From contig NC_049983.1 of NCBI RefSeq assembly GCF_000003815.2, forward strand, positions 29,298,864 through 29,362,863: a DNA stretch of 64,000 nt. Direction: 5' to 3'. The notes beneath the pieces are model-generated. The model saw only the letters and a list, made by a program, of their open reading frames with translations, ran no database searches and was not told the origin of the DNA. Both the position numbers and the translations under genes were made by a program. Shown one piece after another: positions 12,501 to 27,300 of the stretch (its first letter is position 1; each line of letters begins with the position of its first letter). Origin of the DNA: Branchiostoma floridae (Eukaryota > Chordata > Leptocardii > Amphioxiformes > Branchiostomatidae).

Positions 12501-15500
12501 AAGCAGCTGCTAAGGAGTTGGTGAGATAGAAGTTTTGGAGGATGTGCATCATGTTCTTGATTGTTTAATGTGTTCTGGTACATTTGTACACAAAACAAAT
12601 TGCCTATGCTTTGCATGGCTGTGAAACCATCATGTAATGTACAGTGTCACTGTGGCAATTCAATGAAAGCAATATCAAACTGCAGCGTTCCTATAAATAC
12701 AGTGCTCAATCACCCACGTGGGCAGCCACTCACTCCTAACTCCCCCCTTACAAGTACCCCTCCCTGGCTCGTTCTCCATCAAGCTTGCATGTACTAGTAC
12801 AGGCCATCACAACTGTTTTTGTTACATGTAAACGCCAGAAACCCCCATGCAGGCCCAAAGCCAGCAGTACTGACCTGTCCCAGTCTCCTGGCCAGACTCC
12901 TCAGCACCGGGTAGTGCACCTCTGCTTTGTACATTTTACTGGGGAAAAAAGGGTCAGATTGATCAACTTCATTCCAGAAGTTCATGGTTCAAAGTACGTG
13001 GTCATAAACAACACGTCATAAAGACTCATAAACAACTCGTGTAGCTCTAAGGAGACAGGATCACTAAAGCACACATTTATTTACATGTAATTTATTATAA
13101 TACTATTGACAGTTGAATGAAACCTTTCTGTTGTAACAGTTACAATGTACTCAATTCACATGTCTAAGTTGTCACGGACATGGAGAAATTCTCAAGGCTG
13201 TTATCCCTGACCCCTAACCCCTGAGGAGCCGAATCCTAACCCCTGACCCTACCAGAGTAGCTGACCCCTTATACCAACCAGAATGTCCGGTAGTCCCACG
13301 AGTTCTCCAGGCTGTAATCTCTGACCCCAAACCCTGACCATACCATAAGAGCTGACCCCTGACCCTACTAGAATGTGCGGTAGTCTTGAGGGTTCTCCAG
13401 GCTATAACCCCTGACCCCTAACCTGGGTCGTCCAGGCTGTAACCCCTGACCCCTAACCCCTGACCTACCAGAATGTTTGGTAGTCCCGCGGGCTCTCCAG
13501 GCTGTAACCCCTGACCCCTAACCCCTGACCTACCAGAATGTGCGGTAGTCCCGCGGGTTCTCCAGGCTGTAACCCCTGACCCCTCACCCCTGACCTACCA
13601 GAATGTCCGGTAGTCCCGCGGGTTCTCCAGGCTGCTCACGGCCAGTTTCCGCTCCCCCCACTCCTGCTTGAAGGCCTCCAGACGTTTCCATAGCAACAGG
13701 AAGTCCTTGAGGAGCTGGTGGGCCTCCAGAGGGTTCTCCCGCCGAGACAGGGGCTTCTTCTCTGGAACATGAGAAAATAGTGAATCAGGTGTGACATACA
13801 CAAGTGTAGGTAAGACAGGGGCTTCTTCTCTGGAACAGGAGAAAATGGTGAATCAGGTGTGACAAACACAAGTGTAGGTAAGACAGGGGCTTCTTCCCTG
13901 GAACACAACAAGTCAGAGGAAATGGTGAATCAGGTGTGACAAACACAAGTGTAGGTAAGGCAGGGGCTTCTTCCCTGGAACATGAGAAAATGGTGAATCA
14001 GGTGTGACATACACAAGTGTAGGTAAGGCAGGGGCTTCTTCTCTGGAACACAACAAGTCAGAGAAAATGGTGAATCAGGTGTGACATACACAAGTGTAGG
14101 TAAGACAGGCTTCTTCTCTGGAACACAACAGGAGAAAATGGTGAATCAGGTGTGACATACACAAGTGTAGGTAAGGCAGGGGCTTCTTCTCTGGAACACA
14201 ACAAGTCAGAGAAAATGGTGAATCAGGTGTGACATACACAAGTGTAGGTAAGGCAGGGGCTTCTTCTCTGGAACATGAGAAAATGGTGAATCAGGTGTGA
14301 CATACACAAGTGTAGGTAAGGCAGGGGCTTCTTCTCTGGAACACAACAAGTCAGAGAAAATGGTGAATCAGGTGTGACATACACAAGTGTAGGTAAGGCA
14401 GGGGCTTCTTCTCTGGAACATGAGAAAATGGTGAATCAGGTGTGACATACACAAGTGTAGGTAAGGCAGGGGCTTCTTCTCTGGAACACAACAAGTCAGA
14501 GAAAATGGTGAATCAGGTGTGACATACACAAGCGTAGGTAAGACAGGCTTCTTCTCTGGAACACAACAGGAGAAAATGGTGAATCAGGTGTGACAAACAC
14601 AAGTGTAGGTAAGGCAGGGGCCTCTTCTCTGGATCACAACAAGAGAAAATAGTGAATCAGGTGTGACAAACACAAGTGTAGGTAAGACAGGCTTCTTCTC
14701 TGGAACACAACAAGAGAAAATAGTGAATCAGGTGTGACAAACACAAGTGTAGGTAAGGCAGGGGCCTCTTCTCTGGATCACAACAAGAGAAAATAGTGAA
14801 TCAGGTGTGACAAACACAAGTGTAGGTAAGACAGGCTTCTTCTCTGGAACACAACAAGAGAAAATAGTGAATCAGGTGTGACAAACACAAGTGTAGGTAA
14901 GGCAGGGGCCTCTTCTCTGGATCACAACAAGAGAAAATAGTGAATCAGGTGTGACAAACACAAGTGTAGGTAAGGCAGGGGCTTCTTCTCTGGATCACAA
15001 CAAGAGAAAATAGTGAATCAGGTGTGACATACACAAGTGTAGGTAAGACAGGGGCTTCTTCTATGGAACACAACAAGAGAAAATAGTGAATCTGGTGTGA
15101 CATACGCAAGTGTAGGTAAGACAGGCTTCTTCTCTGGAACACAACAAGTCAGAGGAAATGGTGAATCAGGTTTGGAATACAGCAAGGAAACAAATGTCAT
15201 TGCCACTCTTATTGTTCTTGTATCTACATTGTACTTCTTTTTGTATTGGTGCTAAGCAAGATTGTAACAGTAACTGACATGTAATACTATCTATGAGCTC
15301 TACTACTGATATCAATAGAGTTCCATTCCAGCCTAATATATAATATAGGGTGGGAAATTTCCTGAGAATCCTTGATCCATAACCACTGCTTCTCATATTG
15401 AGTCAAGCTTGGTGTTTCTGACTTAGGGATAAGAGATGCTCCTAAAGCGGGCATAATTCCAATCCAGAAGTGGTCTGAAGCGTTGCACTGCCAGAGCAAA

Positions 15501-18321
15501 CAGCTGAAAACCCTCACCCTGCGCCTCGCTCTTGCCGCTCCTGTCAGAGTGTGCGTAGCCGCTGATACTGCTCATGGGTCGGGACTTCTGCGGCGCCGCC
15601 CTCCCCGCAGGGTCGCCCTCGTCGTCTGAGTCCTCGACCCACTCCATGGAGATGGCGCCGGGCGACCCGCTCACCAGAATGTCCTCCATCAGCAGCGACA
15701 CACCCAGGATCTCCCCATTAGCTCCAGCCCTGCACATCAACACACCCACGTAAGCTAACAACACACCCAGGATCTCCCCATTAGCTCCAGCCCTACACAT
15801 CAAAACACCCACGTAAGCTAACAACACACCCAGGATCTCCCCATTAGCTCCAGCCCTACACATCAAAACACCCACGTAAGCTACAATACACCCCTGGAAG
15901 CCAACAACACACCCAGGATCTCCCCTTTACATCCAGCCCTACACATCAAAACACCCACGTAAGCTACCATACACCCGTGGAAGCTACCAATACACCCAGG
16001 ATTGCGCCATTAGCTCCAGCCCTACACGTCAAAAAAACAACACACTCAGGATCTCCCCATTAGCTCCAGCCCTGCACATCAACACACCCACGTAAGCTAA
16101 CAACACACTCAGGATCTCCCCATTAGCTCCAGCCCTGCACATCAACACACCCACGTAAGCTAACAACACACCCAGGATCTCCCCATTAGCTCCAGCCCTG
16201 CACATCAACACACCCACGTAAGCTAACAACACACCCAGGATCTCCCCATTAGCTCCAGCCCTGCACATCAACACACCCACGTAAGCTAACAACACACCCA
16301 GGATCTCCCCATTAGCTCCAGCCCTGCACATCAACACACCCACTTAAGCTAGTAGGGGTTAGGGTTAGTGTTAGAGTAGGGGTTAGGGTTAGTGTTAGAG
16401 TAGGGGTTAGGGTTAGTGTTAGAGAAGGGGTTAGGGTTAGTGTTAGAGAAGGGGTTAGGGTTAGTGTTAGAGTAGGGGTTAGGGTTAGTGTTAGAGTAGG
16501 GGTTAGGGTTAGTGTTAGAGTAGGGGTTAGAGTAGGGGTTAGGGTATACTGTATGTTGACTGACCTGTCGACGTCGGTGAGTCCTGCCAGACACAGCTGC
16601 ATGTTGTGCTCGATCTGGTGCCACTGGGGGAACATGCCTGGGAACGGTCCATATCTGCAGGGGGGGACATTAATTTATTTATTTACATGACAGGTTTTAT
16701 TATTGCATACAGTAACTACATAAAAAATTATAGATGTGCAACTTCTCGAGACTGTCAGGAATTTGTCACTTGAAAATGTAGACACTGGTTCATCTCTAGT
16801 AGTCCATTATACTTGGGTACCTCTGTTGGATTAGGTTCTCCATGTGTAGCTGTGTAGACTGGTGTGCACCTGTGCAGGCAGGTTTATACAGACAGGTGTG
16901 TACAGGCAGGTGTGTTCAATGAGGTGTGTGCAGACAGGTGTGTACCTTTACAGGTGTGTGCAGAGAGGTGTGTACCTGTACAAGTGTGTGCAGACAGGTG
17001 TGTACCTGTACAGGTGTGTGCAGACAGGTGTGTACCTGTACAGGTGTGTGCAGACAGGTGTGTACCTGTACAGGTGTGCACGTACCTGTGCTGGAAGGAT
17101 CTCCATGGGAACAGCTCCAGTGCCTGACCATCGGCAGCCTGTAGAGGCTGGGGTAGAGGCAGGGACATGCTGTACAGACTGGTGTGTGTGTGTGTACCTG
17201 TACAGGTGTGTGTGTACCTGTACAGGTGTGCACGTACCTGTGCTGGAAGGATCTCCATGGGAACAGCTCCAGTGCCTGTCCATCAGCAGCCTGTAGAGGC
17301 TGGGGCAGGGGGAGGGACATGCTGTACAGACTGGTGTGTACCTGTACAGGTGTGTACCTGGGCAGGTGTGTACAGACTGGTGTGTGTGTACCTGTGCAGG
17401 TGTGTACCTGTACAGGTGTACATACCTGTGCTGGAAGGATCTCCATGGGAACAGCTCCAGAGCCTGTCCATCAGCAGCCTGTAGTGGCTGGGGCAGGGGG
17501 AGGGACATGCTGTACAGACTGGTGTGTACATGTGCAGGTGTGTGCAGACAGGTGTGTACCTGTACAGGTGTGTACCTGGGCAGGTGTGTACAGACTGGTG
17601 TGTGTGTACCTGTGCAGGTGTGTACCTGTACAGGTGTACATACCTGTGCTGGAAGGATCTCCATGGGAACAGCTCCAGTGCCTGTCCATCAGCAGCCTGT
17701 AGAGGCTGGGGCAGGGGCAGGGACATGCTGTACAGACTGGTGTGTGTGTGTGTACAGGTGTGTACAGACAGGTGTGTACCTGTACAGGTGTGTGCGTACC
17801 TGTGCTGGAAGGATCTCCATGGGAACAGCTCCAGTGCCTGTCCATCAGTAGACTGTAGAGGCTGGGGCAGGGGCAGGGACATGCTGTACAGACTGGGCTC
17901 CAGCTCACTGCTCAGCTTCCCCAGACCAAACCTCATGTTGTCTGCTACTGCCTGTTGGGAGGTACATGAACTTTATGATTACACAAGATTTAGGGCACCA
18001 AATTCTTCCCAACATCTACCTGTGTCCAGTATTTCATCATTAGGGCAATTATAAATACCCAGTCTCAGTGTACACCTTTCGTGTTCCGTGTTTAACTTAA
18101 TTACACAGAAAATTATACTGTGGATACGGAGGCAAAAACACAGATGGAGTTCCGGTGCAAGCTGCTATGGGGCCCAAACCTGCACTCTATTTGCACTCTA
18201 TCATTTACATCAATTACACTATTCACAGACCAAATATTACCACAATCCATCCAGGTACTCTTTAAGTTATGCTGACCACAAATATGCTGAGGTGCACAGA
18301 TACACACAAAGACAGACACAG

Positions 18322-18370
<49 letters not shown>

Positions 18371-21300
18371 GACAGACAGACAGACAGACAGACACACACA
18401 CACACACACACACAGAAATACACGCAAATACAGACACAAAACATAAACGTTACCCTGTATGCCTGCATGTTGCCCGTAGTCAGGAAGGTGTTCCGGATGC
18501 AGTGGCGAATCGCTGCGTCGAACTCCAGGAACATGACGTCCCTGCGGAGCTGCAGGAAGTCTGCAGCCTGCTGGGGGTCGTGCGGGGTCGGCAGGTGCTC
18601 CAGCTGCTTCTGGATCTCACGCAGGTCCGCACCTGTAGCCATGACAACCATACAGGTCAGAGGTCATCAACATATCCTAGATCTCACACAGGTCCACACC
18701 TGCAGGGCACATGACAACCATACAGGTCAGAGTTCATCAACATATCCTGTGTCTCATGCTGTTTCTAGTACTGCCACCAGTTCAGGGCTTCTGGGTTAGC
18801 TTCATGTAGCTGTTGATACGGGGTGAAATTTTGCAGTTTGCACTCGTGGAGTCCATAAAAAGCCCTGTTCTATTCATCAGCAGTTTATTCTAGTCATCTG
18901 CAGCTCCAGCCTATCTGCCAATTCTTTAGGGTTATTGTATCCAACTGCAGCCCCATCAGGCGCCCTCACTTTACCAGTTCATCAACAGCCACAAGATTTT
19001 CGGATCCACTATGGGCAGTTACCTCATCCCTGTCAGTGTGTCACATTTCATGGAGATAGAGTTGGGTCATAAACCTCACATACCCAAACTTGCCGATACT
19101 CTCAGGAATTCGGTAAGTTTCCTCATCAATGCCTTAAGCAATCCATGTAAATAAGTCATTACCTTAATGTTCTAAGTAATCTCAAAATTTCCTACCTTAA
19201 TATGCTGTAAAAGATCTCAACATTTCCTTACCGATGCCCTCCACCCCTCCCCACTCTGCTGTGACGAAGCCTCTGGGCTCGGAGCCTGCCATGGAGGTGT
19301 TGCTGCCCAGTTTGGAGTGCGCGCACAGGTAGTGGCAGATGTCGTGCAGGTTGGACACGATTCTCAGCGTCAGGCGCAGGCACTGGGGGAGTAGAAAACA
19401 GTCATCAGCATAGAACCTGGCCTAATAGTAAAGTGGCTCACTGGCAGCAGCTGATCTCCTGGTTAGAATTAGTTGGTAACTGAACGAACGAAAAGTATCC
19501 CGTCATTCAGATTGTGTTCAGATCTGGACCCTACTTAAAGCACACAAAGTTCCACAGCCTACCCTTGTGCAGGTCTCGTCGTCTGCAGACTTGAACATGA
19601 CGAGCACCTCGGAGTGATGCGGGACGAACCACAGGTTCACAAGGGCTGCTCCGTCTGCTGTCAGGATCCGCCGCGGGCGCTTCTTCATCACCCTGCAGAG
19701 CACACACTTTCAATGTCATTGACATACTGTATAGGCAATAAAAACATCAATGGAAAAAGGACTTAAAGCACACAAATATAGGAGGCGCACAAATCTTTAC
19801 ACTGAACAATTAATTTATTGTTGTTATAAGCACATAACCCTAGCCCAATAACCTCATCTAACCAAACCATAACCCATTACTGCTATTTACCCACTAACCT
19901 CACCTAACCAAACTCTAACCTATTAACCACCCCTTCTGACCTGGCATCCGGCACCAGCCCCGCCAGCTCATCCTGGTCTGTTTTCCGCTCATTTGCCGTA
20001 CCGATCTGGAAGTAGTTCTCCCTGAAGAAGGCAAAAACATGAGTGATTTTTTAAAAATACACTGGCGACATGGGGTTTGCTGTGCCGATCTGGAAGTAGT
20101 TCTCCCTGATCAAGACAAAAACAAGAGTGATGTTTTAAAAATCGCACACCGGTGAAATGGGAATACGCTGTTCCAATCTGGAAGTTCTCCTATGAACAAG
20201 ACAGGTACATCACATTTACTCAAGGCAACAAATCTCAGACTACATCTAAAAGAATTTTGGAGCAGATGATGTGACAGCAAACAATGGTAAGGGAAAAGCT
20301 AGGGGTTAAACGTGTCGGTAGACTTTTTCCAACTTATGATCCACTTGTCACATGTTCTATCTGCATAACATGACTTCACGGAGGCAGTGGATTGCCCATT
20401 CCTTGACAATGAATAGGGTTGGTCAGTCGAAAATTTGGCTGTTGATGTTGTATAAGCTAACATGTGGCAATGGTACTGTTATTATAAACAGAGTGACCAG
20501 GCTGTTGATGTTACAGATTAGTATAAGCTAACATGTGGCAATAGCACTGTTCTAAACAGGGCCACCAGGCTGCTGATGTAGTATAAGCTAACCTGTCACA
20601 GTGGTAATACTAACTGTAACAGTTCTAAACCTACTTGATATCAGGGAACTCCTCCAGCAGGTGACCAGACTGTTGATGTAGCATAAGCTAACCGGTGGCA
20701 ATACTAACTGTAACTACAGTTATAAACCTTCTTGATATCAGGGAACTCCTAGACCAGGCTGTTGATGTAGCATAAGCTAACCTGTAGCAATACTAACTGT
20801 AACACTTATAAACCCACTTGATATCAGGGAACTCCTCCAGCAGAGCCACCAGGCTGTGATGTAGTATAAGCTAACCGGTGGCAATACTAACTGTAACAGT
20901 TACTTTAGTTATAATATAAACCTACTTGATATCAGGGAACTCCTCCAGCAGAGCCACCAGGCTGTTGATGTAGCCGATGATCTGGCTGCGGAGGGAGTAC
21001 TGCAGCACACGCTGATGGAACCTCTGGCAGAATGTGGTCAGTAAGGTCCTGCATATGAGGATATCAAAATCAGTAAGGTCCTGCGTATGGGGATATCAAA
21101 ATCAGTTAGCAAGTATAAAAGGACGACATCCTTGTGCTGAGCACACTTGAAGCATCAATTTGAAATTGTGGTTTTTTAGATACGGTTACTTCAAACAGCA
21201 AAGTCAAGTTAGTGTCGGCTGTGTTCATGGATCAGTTTGTGAGAACTAAGACTCTCTTGCTACGTACCTTTTGAGTTTTGCCACCTCCTCAGGGTTTTTC

Positions 21301-24300
21301 AGGATGGTGGACATGGCAGTCTTCTTCTGTAGGAACTCGTTCAGCATCAGGTCCCGACATGGCGCCTGTAATGGTGTGCATGGACATTATAGATTATACT
21401 ACTAGTATTTACACAAGAATAGGGATACAACAAGCACCGCAAACTTATAACAGCAACCCCATTCAACACCAGATCCTGACATGGAGCCTGCAGGGTCACA
21501 GGGCAAATAAATGTGAGCACATTCACACACACACATAACAACAGTGCCCCACCTTCTCCAGCTGCAGGGAGATGAAGGTCTTGGGAGACATTTCTCCTTG
21601 TCTGCACACACAGACACACACACACACATACATGTACATGTGCACACAAACCAGTGCCCACCTTCTCCAGCTGGAGTGAGATGAAGGCTTCGGGAGACCG
21701 TTTCTCCTTGTCCATCTTGGAGCGGAGTTTGGCAGCGAAGGCTGAGGCGGAGCTGCCCACGCCAAGCCCCCCTCCCCCCGACACAGCTGTGGTGGCCGTC
21801 AGGGAGCTGTGCAGGCTCAGGGTCTCTGTGGGGGACTTGGTGCCGCTGTGGGGGCAAGAAAAACGTCTTAGGGGCAAGAAAAACTCCTTAGTTAGGGACT
21901 GGTTCTGCCCTAACCCTTATCAACTATAGCCCCCTCCCCCCGACACAGCTGTGGTGGCTGTCAGGGAGCTGTGCAGGCTCAGGGTCTCTGTGGGAGACTT
22001 GGTACCACTGTAAAGGCAAGAACAACTCCTTAGCTATGGGGCACTAGGACTGGTGCCGCCCTAGCCCTAACCATGAGCCCCCCTCCCCCTGACACGGCTG
22101 TGGTGGCCGTCAGGGAGCTGTGCAGGCTTAGGGTCTCTGTGGGCGACTTGGTGCCACTGCGGGGGCGAGAAAAATGTCTTAGGGGCAAGAACAACATCTT
22201 AGGGGCAAGAACAACATTCTTAGTGAGGGAACACTAGGACTGGTGCCACCCTAGCCCTAAGCATGAGCCCCCCTCCCCCGACACGGCCGTGCAGACTCAG
22301 GTTTTCAGTTTGTCTAATACTAGGCTTGGTCAACTTAGTTTGGTCAAATTAGAGTTCACTTAAGGCAGGGACCACTCCAAAGACAACAAGGTCTCAGGTG
22401 TTATCAAGTCTATTCTGCATGGCATGTCTGTTATTGTCCCATACCTTCTCATAGGACTTAGCATAAAGGGTCATTTTTTGGTTAAAGACTCAATCCTTCC
22501 TTGTCTTTTAAAGAAACCATCCCACCTCCTGCTCTCCACGTCGCCCTTGCTGAAGTCCTTCTGCTGCCAGCACACGTTCGCCTGCTGCACGGCACACAGC
22601 AGCGCGCTCTTGTGGACAACCTGGCACAGCAGCACAACCTGCAGGTTGTCCAGGGCTGTCCCCGTCAGCAGCTGTACAGGACAGACAGGTGTCAATCATC
22701 TTTAACTGTTACAGGTGTCAATCACCTTCAAATGTTACAGGTGTCAATCATCTTCAAATGTTACAGGTGTCAATCATCTTCAAACATTACAGGTGTCAAT
22801 CGTCTTCAAATGTTACAGGTGTCAATCATCTTCAAATGTTACAGGTGCCAACCATCTTTAAATGTTACAGGTGTCAATCATCTTTAACTGTTACAGGTGT
22901 CAATCATCTTTAACTGTTACAGGTGTCAATCATCTTCAAATGTTACAGGTGTCAATCATCTTCAAATGTTACAGGTGTCAATCGTCTTTAACTGTTACAG
23001 GTGTCAATCATCTTCAAATGTTACAGGTGTCAATCATCTTCAAATGTTACAGGTGTCAATCGTCTTTAACTGTTACAGGTGTCAATCATCTTCAAATGTT
23101 ACAGGTGTCAATCATCTTCAAATGTTACAGGTGTCAATCATCTTTAACTGTTACAGGTGTCAATCATCTTCAAATGTTACAGGTATCAGGTCATCTTTAA
23201 CTGTTACAGGTGTCAATCATCTTTAACTGTTACAGGTGTCAATCATCTTCAAATGTTACAGGTATCAGGTCATCTTTAACTGTTACAGGTGTCAATCATC
23301 TTTAACTGTTACAGGTGTCAATCATCTTCAAATGTTACAGGTGTCAATCATCTTTAACTGTTACAGGTGTCAATCGTCTTTAACTGTTACAGGTGTCAAT
23401 CATCTTCAAATGTTACAGGTGTCAATCATCTTCAAATGTTACAGGTGTCAATCATCTTTAACTGTTACAGGTGTCAATCATCTTCAAATGTTACAGGTGT
23501 CAATCATCTTTAACTGTTACAGGTGTCAATCATCTTCAAATGTTACAGGTGTCAGTCATCTTTTAACTGTTAACGTGATGAAATGGGAAGGTAGTACCGA
23601 TGCTGACTGGCACAGTAATTTCATGGCGATCATACATGGCTGTCCAAGTCTTCCTCCTTAAACTGTCAACCTTACAAAGCCTTGAACCAGTAAGTGAGGC
23701 AGTGCCCCATTCATGCTGTTTCCTGCCAGTTATTACCTACTGGTCATGCTCAACCCTGTGGAGCAAAGCTATACAGTTTGTTTTTTCAGTTAAAAGGTTT
23801 GAATAATATATTTTGTAACTTTTCATAGGAAGTTTCCAAGAACCAACATCATCAGATTGATTGTAAGCTAATAGTATGTGAACTTGACATTTTTCTTAAA
23901 AATCACACCAGGAAGAGGGCATCCTACAGTGAGCAGTACATTCACCAGATTGTAATTATATCAGATTAATGAAGAGAATCAGTGGCATTGACAAAAAAAG
24001 ATCTGGTCATAACAAGATTACATCTGACCTTCATGCGAGAAGGACTGACCTTGACAATGGCTTCCTTAGTCCTGAAGGAGAACATTCCCAGGTGCTTCTC
24101 GTCAAGCTCATGTATCGCTAGCGGCAACGAGCCGGGGAGGTATCTAAACACAGATCAACCAATCAGAGATGTGAGTCTGAGAGGTACCTTAACACAGAAC
24201 AACCAATCAGAGACTAGCGTTGATAAGGTCAGACATCCTGGTAATACAATACCCTGAATGGCAACGGGATATGATTTTGGAAACAGTCAGACGTTCCAGG

Positions 24301-27300
24301 GTGCATCCACTGCCAGCATCACTGAAGAGACATACACGACTGTTTTCAAAATCATATCTCCTTGCTTGAGGAAGTGTTATTTAGCCTATCAGAGGCTTAT
24401 ATGAACTGCCTTGCAAAGTCCAGTCCCACAGCACAAAAAAACAGCACAGATCATCAGATGTGTCAATGTTTTCTTTCTGGGAGAAACAAACAAACAAATA
24501 AACAAACCTGTCGACGATAGACTCGTCTTCCATGAGTGCTGTGATGAAGATTGGACCCGTGTCGATGTTTTCTTTCCAGTAGGAAACAAACAAACAAGTA
24601 AACAAAAAAACAAACCTGTCGACGATAGACTCATCCTCCATGAGTGCTGTGATGAATATGGGGCCGGTGTCAATGTTTTCTTTCAGGGAGAAACAAACAA
24701 ACAAACAAGTAAACAAATAAACAAACCTGTCAACGATAGACTCATCCTCCATGAGCGCTGTGATGAAGATTGGACCCGTGTCGATATTTTCTTTCCGGGA
24801 GGCGAACTCAAACTGCACCATGCGCAGATAGGTGTGGTACTCGTCAAACCCCATCTCAAACGCTGACTGCTTATACAGCTGGAACAAACATACACAAAAC
24901 ATGTACTACATCACACACTATCCACACACAAGTACATGTACAGCACTCACACAAACTGTTACCCCTAAACTCTAACTCACTATCCACACACAAGTACATG
25001 TACAGCACTCACACAAACTGTTACCCCTAAACTCTAACTCACTATCTGCACACAAGTACATGTACAGTACTCACACAAACTGTTACCCCTAAACTCTAAC
25101 TCACTATCCACATAAGTACATGTACAGCACTCACACAAACTGTTACCCCTAAACTCTAACTCACTATCTGCACACAAGTACATGTATAGCACTCACACAA
25201 ACTGTTACCCCTAAACTCTAACTCACTATCCACACAAGTACATGTACAGCACTCACACAAACTGTTACCCCTAAACTCTACTTAACTATCCACACATAAG
25301 TACATGTACAGCACTCACACAAACTGTTACCCCTAAACTCTAACTCACTATCCACACATAAGTACATGTACAGCACGCACACAAACTGTTACCCCTAAAC
25401 TCTAACTCACTATCCACACACAAGTACATGTACAGCACTCACACAAACTGTTACCCCTAAACTCTAACTCACTATCTGCACACAAGTACATGAACAGCAC
25501 TCACACAAACTGTTACCCCCTAAACTCTAACTCACTAATCCGCACATAAGTACATGTACACACACTTAAACTGTTACCCCTAAACTCTACCCCTGAAAGA
25601 ATTTGTCCCTGATCAGAACAGCTGGACCAGGAAACAAAGATATCCAAGCAATGTTGTCTCAGACTCTCATTGACTATAAGACTACCCTGGCCATCAGTAC
25701 CAGTGTCCTGTAAAAACTAAACTGTAACAAACTGACTGTTCAAGAGTCTAACATACAGAAATGTGCAATCACAACTATTGGAGTGGGAAGGTATGAAGAC
25801 TACATAATTGTATCTCCTAGCTAGATGAATATTTAGGGAGGTGTGAGGATAGTCAATGTTGTACCGTGGCCAGGATACTGGACTCCCAGGCTGCCTCCAG
25901 GAGGCGATGCCGAACGGTCACCACCTGGAAAATAAAAACCACCATCATCATCATCGGTCAGCTGCTAGGGAGGCGACTATCAGACAAACCGATCAAATAA
26001 ACTCCAATGTGAGCTCTCTAGACTTGTAACTGGCTATGGAGTGGGATGACTACTCTCTCTTCACAGCCAGGGCTGAATTGTGCGGAGCTGACAATGGGTG
26101 GGGTCAAATTTCAAGTCTGTCATTTGGAGCTTACTCTTTTTGATAAGTGTGGTGGGTTCTTTAACGTGCTTCAGGTGTGTCTCTCCTCAAATATGGCACC
26201 ATTTAATCTCCTACCTACGGTCCTAACTCCACACAACTCCACTGATTTTGCACCTGGTATCCAAATGTAGTGATGCTTACTGTAAATACCTTTAAGTTCG
26301 TGGGAATTAACTTTCGCATTAGAGAGAAAAAGGAGTGTTCGCGTTGGTTTTAAGTTCGCGGTGAAGCAGCCACCGTGAAAACCGCGAACACAAAACTACC
26401 ACAAACATTTGCAGTATTACCTCCAGCAGTTTGGACCAGACATTGAGCATGGTGGTGCGTCTCTCCTTGGCCGTGCGCCTCTGCCCACCCGCACTCTCCT
26501 CTTTGCTGATCAGCTCGTTCCCGATCTCACACAGGAACGCAGGGTTGTCCACAAAAATGTCAGAGAACATCTGAGGAGCAAGAAAATGCATTTGTGAAGA
26601 TGATGTGTGATTAATTGATAGGCAAGAGAAGTGCAGAAAGATTAGGATCAACATTTTCGACAAAGTGTCAACAATTACTGTTACAGTGTCTGGTATAAGG
26701 AACAAAAAAACAGTGGCAGTGTATGTATGGGGAGTGACCTACGTCTTGCTGCAGCTGGGGTGAAAGTGAAAGTGACTTACATCTTGCTGCAGCTGGGGTG
26801 AAAGTGAAAGTGACCTACGTCTTGCTGCAGCTGGGGTGAAAGTGAGAGTGACTTACATCTTGCTGCAGCTGAGGTGAAAGTGAAAGCAATTAACATCTTG
26901 CTGCAGCTGGAGTGAAAGTGAAAGTGACTTACGTCTTGCTGCAGCTGGGGTGAAAGTGAGAGTGACTTACATCTTGCTGCAGCTGAGGTGAAAGTGAAAG
27001 CAATTAACATCTTGCTGCAGCTGGAGTGAAAGTGAAAGTGACTTACATCTTGCTGTAGCTGTGGTGAAAGTGAAAGCAATTAACATCTTGCTGCAGCTGG
27101 AGTGAAAGTGAAAGTGACCTACGTCTTGCTGCAGCTGGGGTGAAAGTGAAAGTGACTTACGTCTTGCTGTAGCTGTGGTGAAAGTGAAAGCAATTAACAT
27201 CTTGCTGCAGCTGGAGTGAAAGTGAAAGTGACTTACGTCTTGCTGCAGCTGGGGTGAAAGTGAGAGTGACTTACATCTTGCTGTAGCTGTGGTGAAAGTG

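Noticed and set aside
13762-15165. CRISPR array
   Set aside because: Regular repeats of 55-75 bp, but the spacers are also repeated, there are no cas genes, and the units are copies of an eukaryotic acceptor site.
16862-17936. Overlapping frames rich in Cys-Thr-Gly on both strands
   Set aside because: Produced by GTGTGTACCTGTACAG repeats and exon 35 copies.
18088-18799. Plus frames over the CA microsatellite
   Set aside because: Open only because CA repeats lack stops; the region also contains antisense of exon 34.
22501-23661. Plus frames with repeats VSIIFKCYRCQSS
   Set aside because: Frames of the 26-bp intron array at exon 27; not a zinc-finger or Cys-rich protein.
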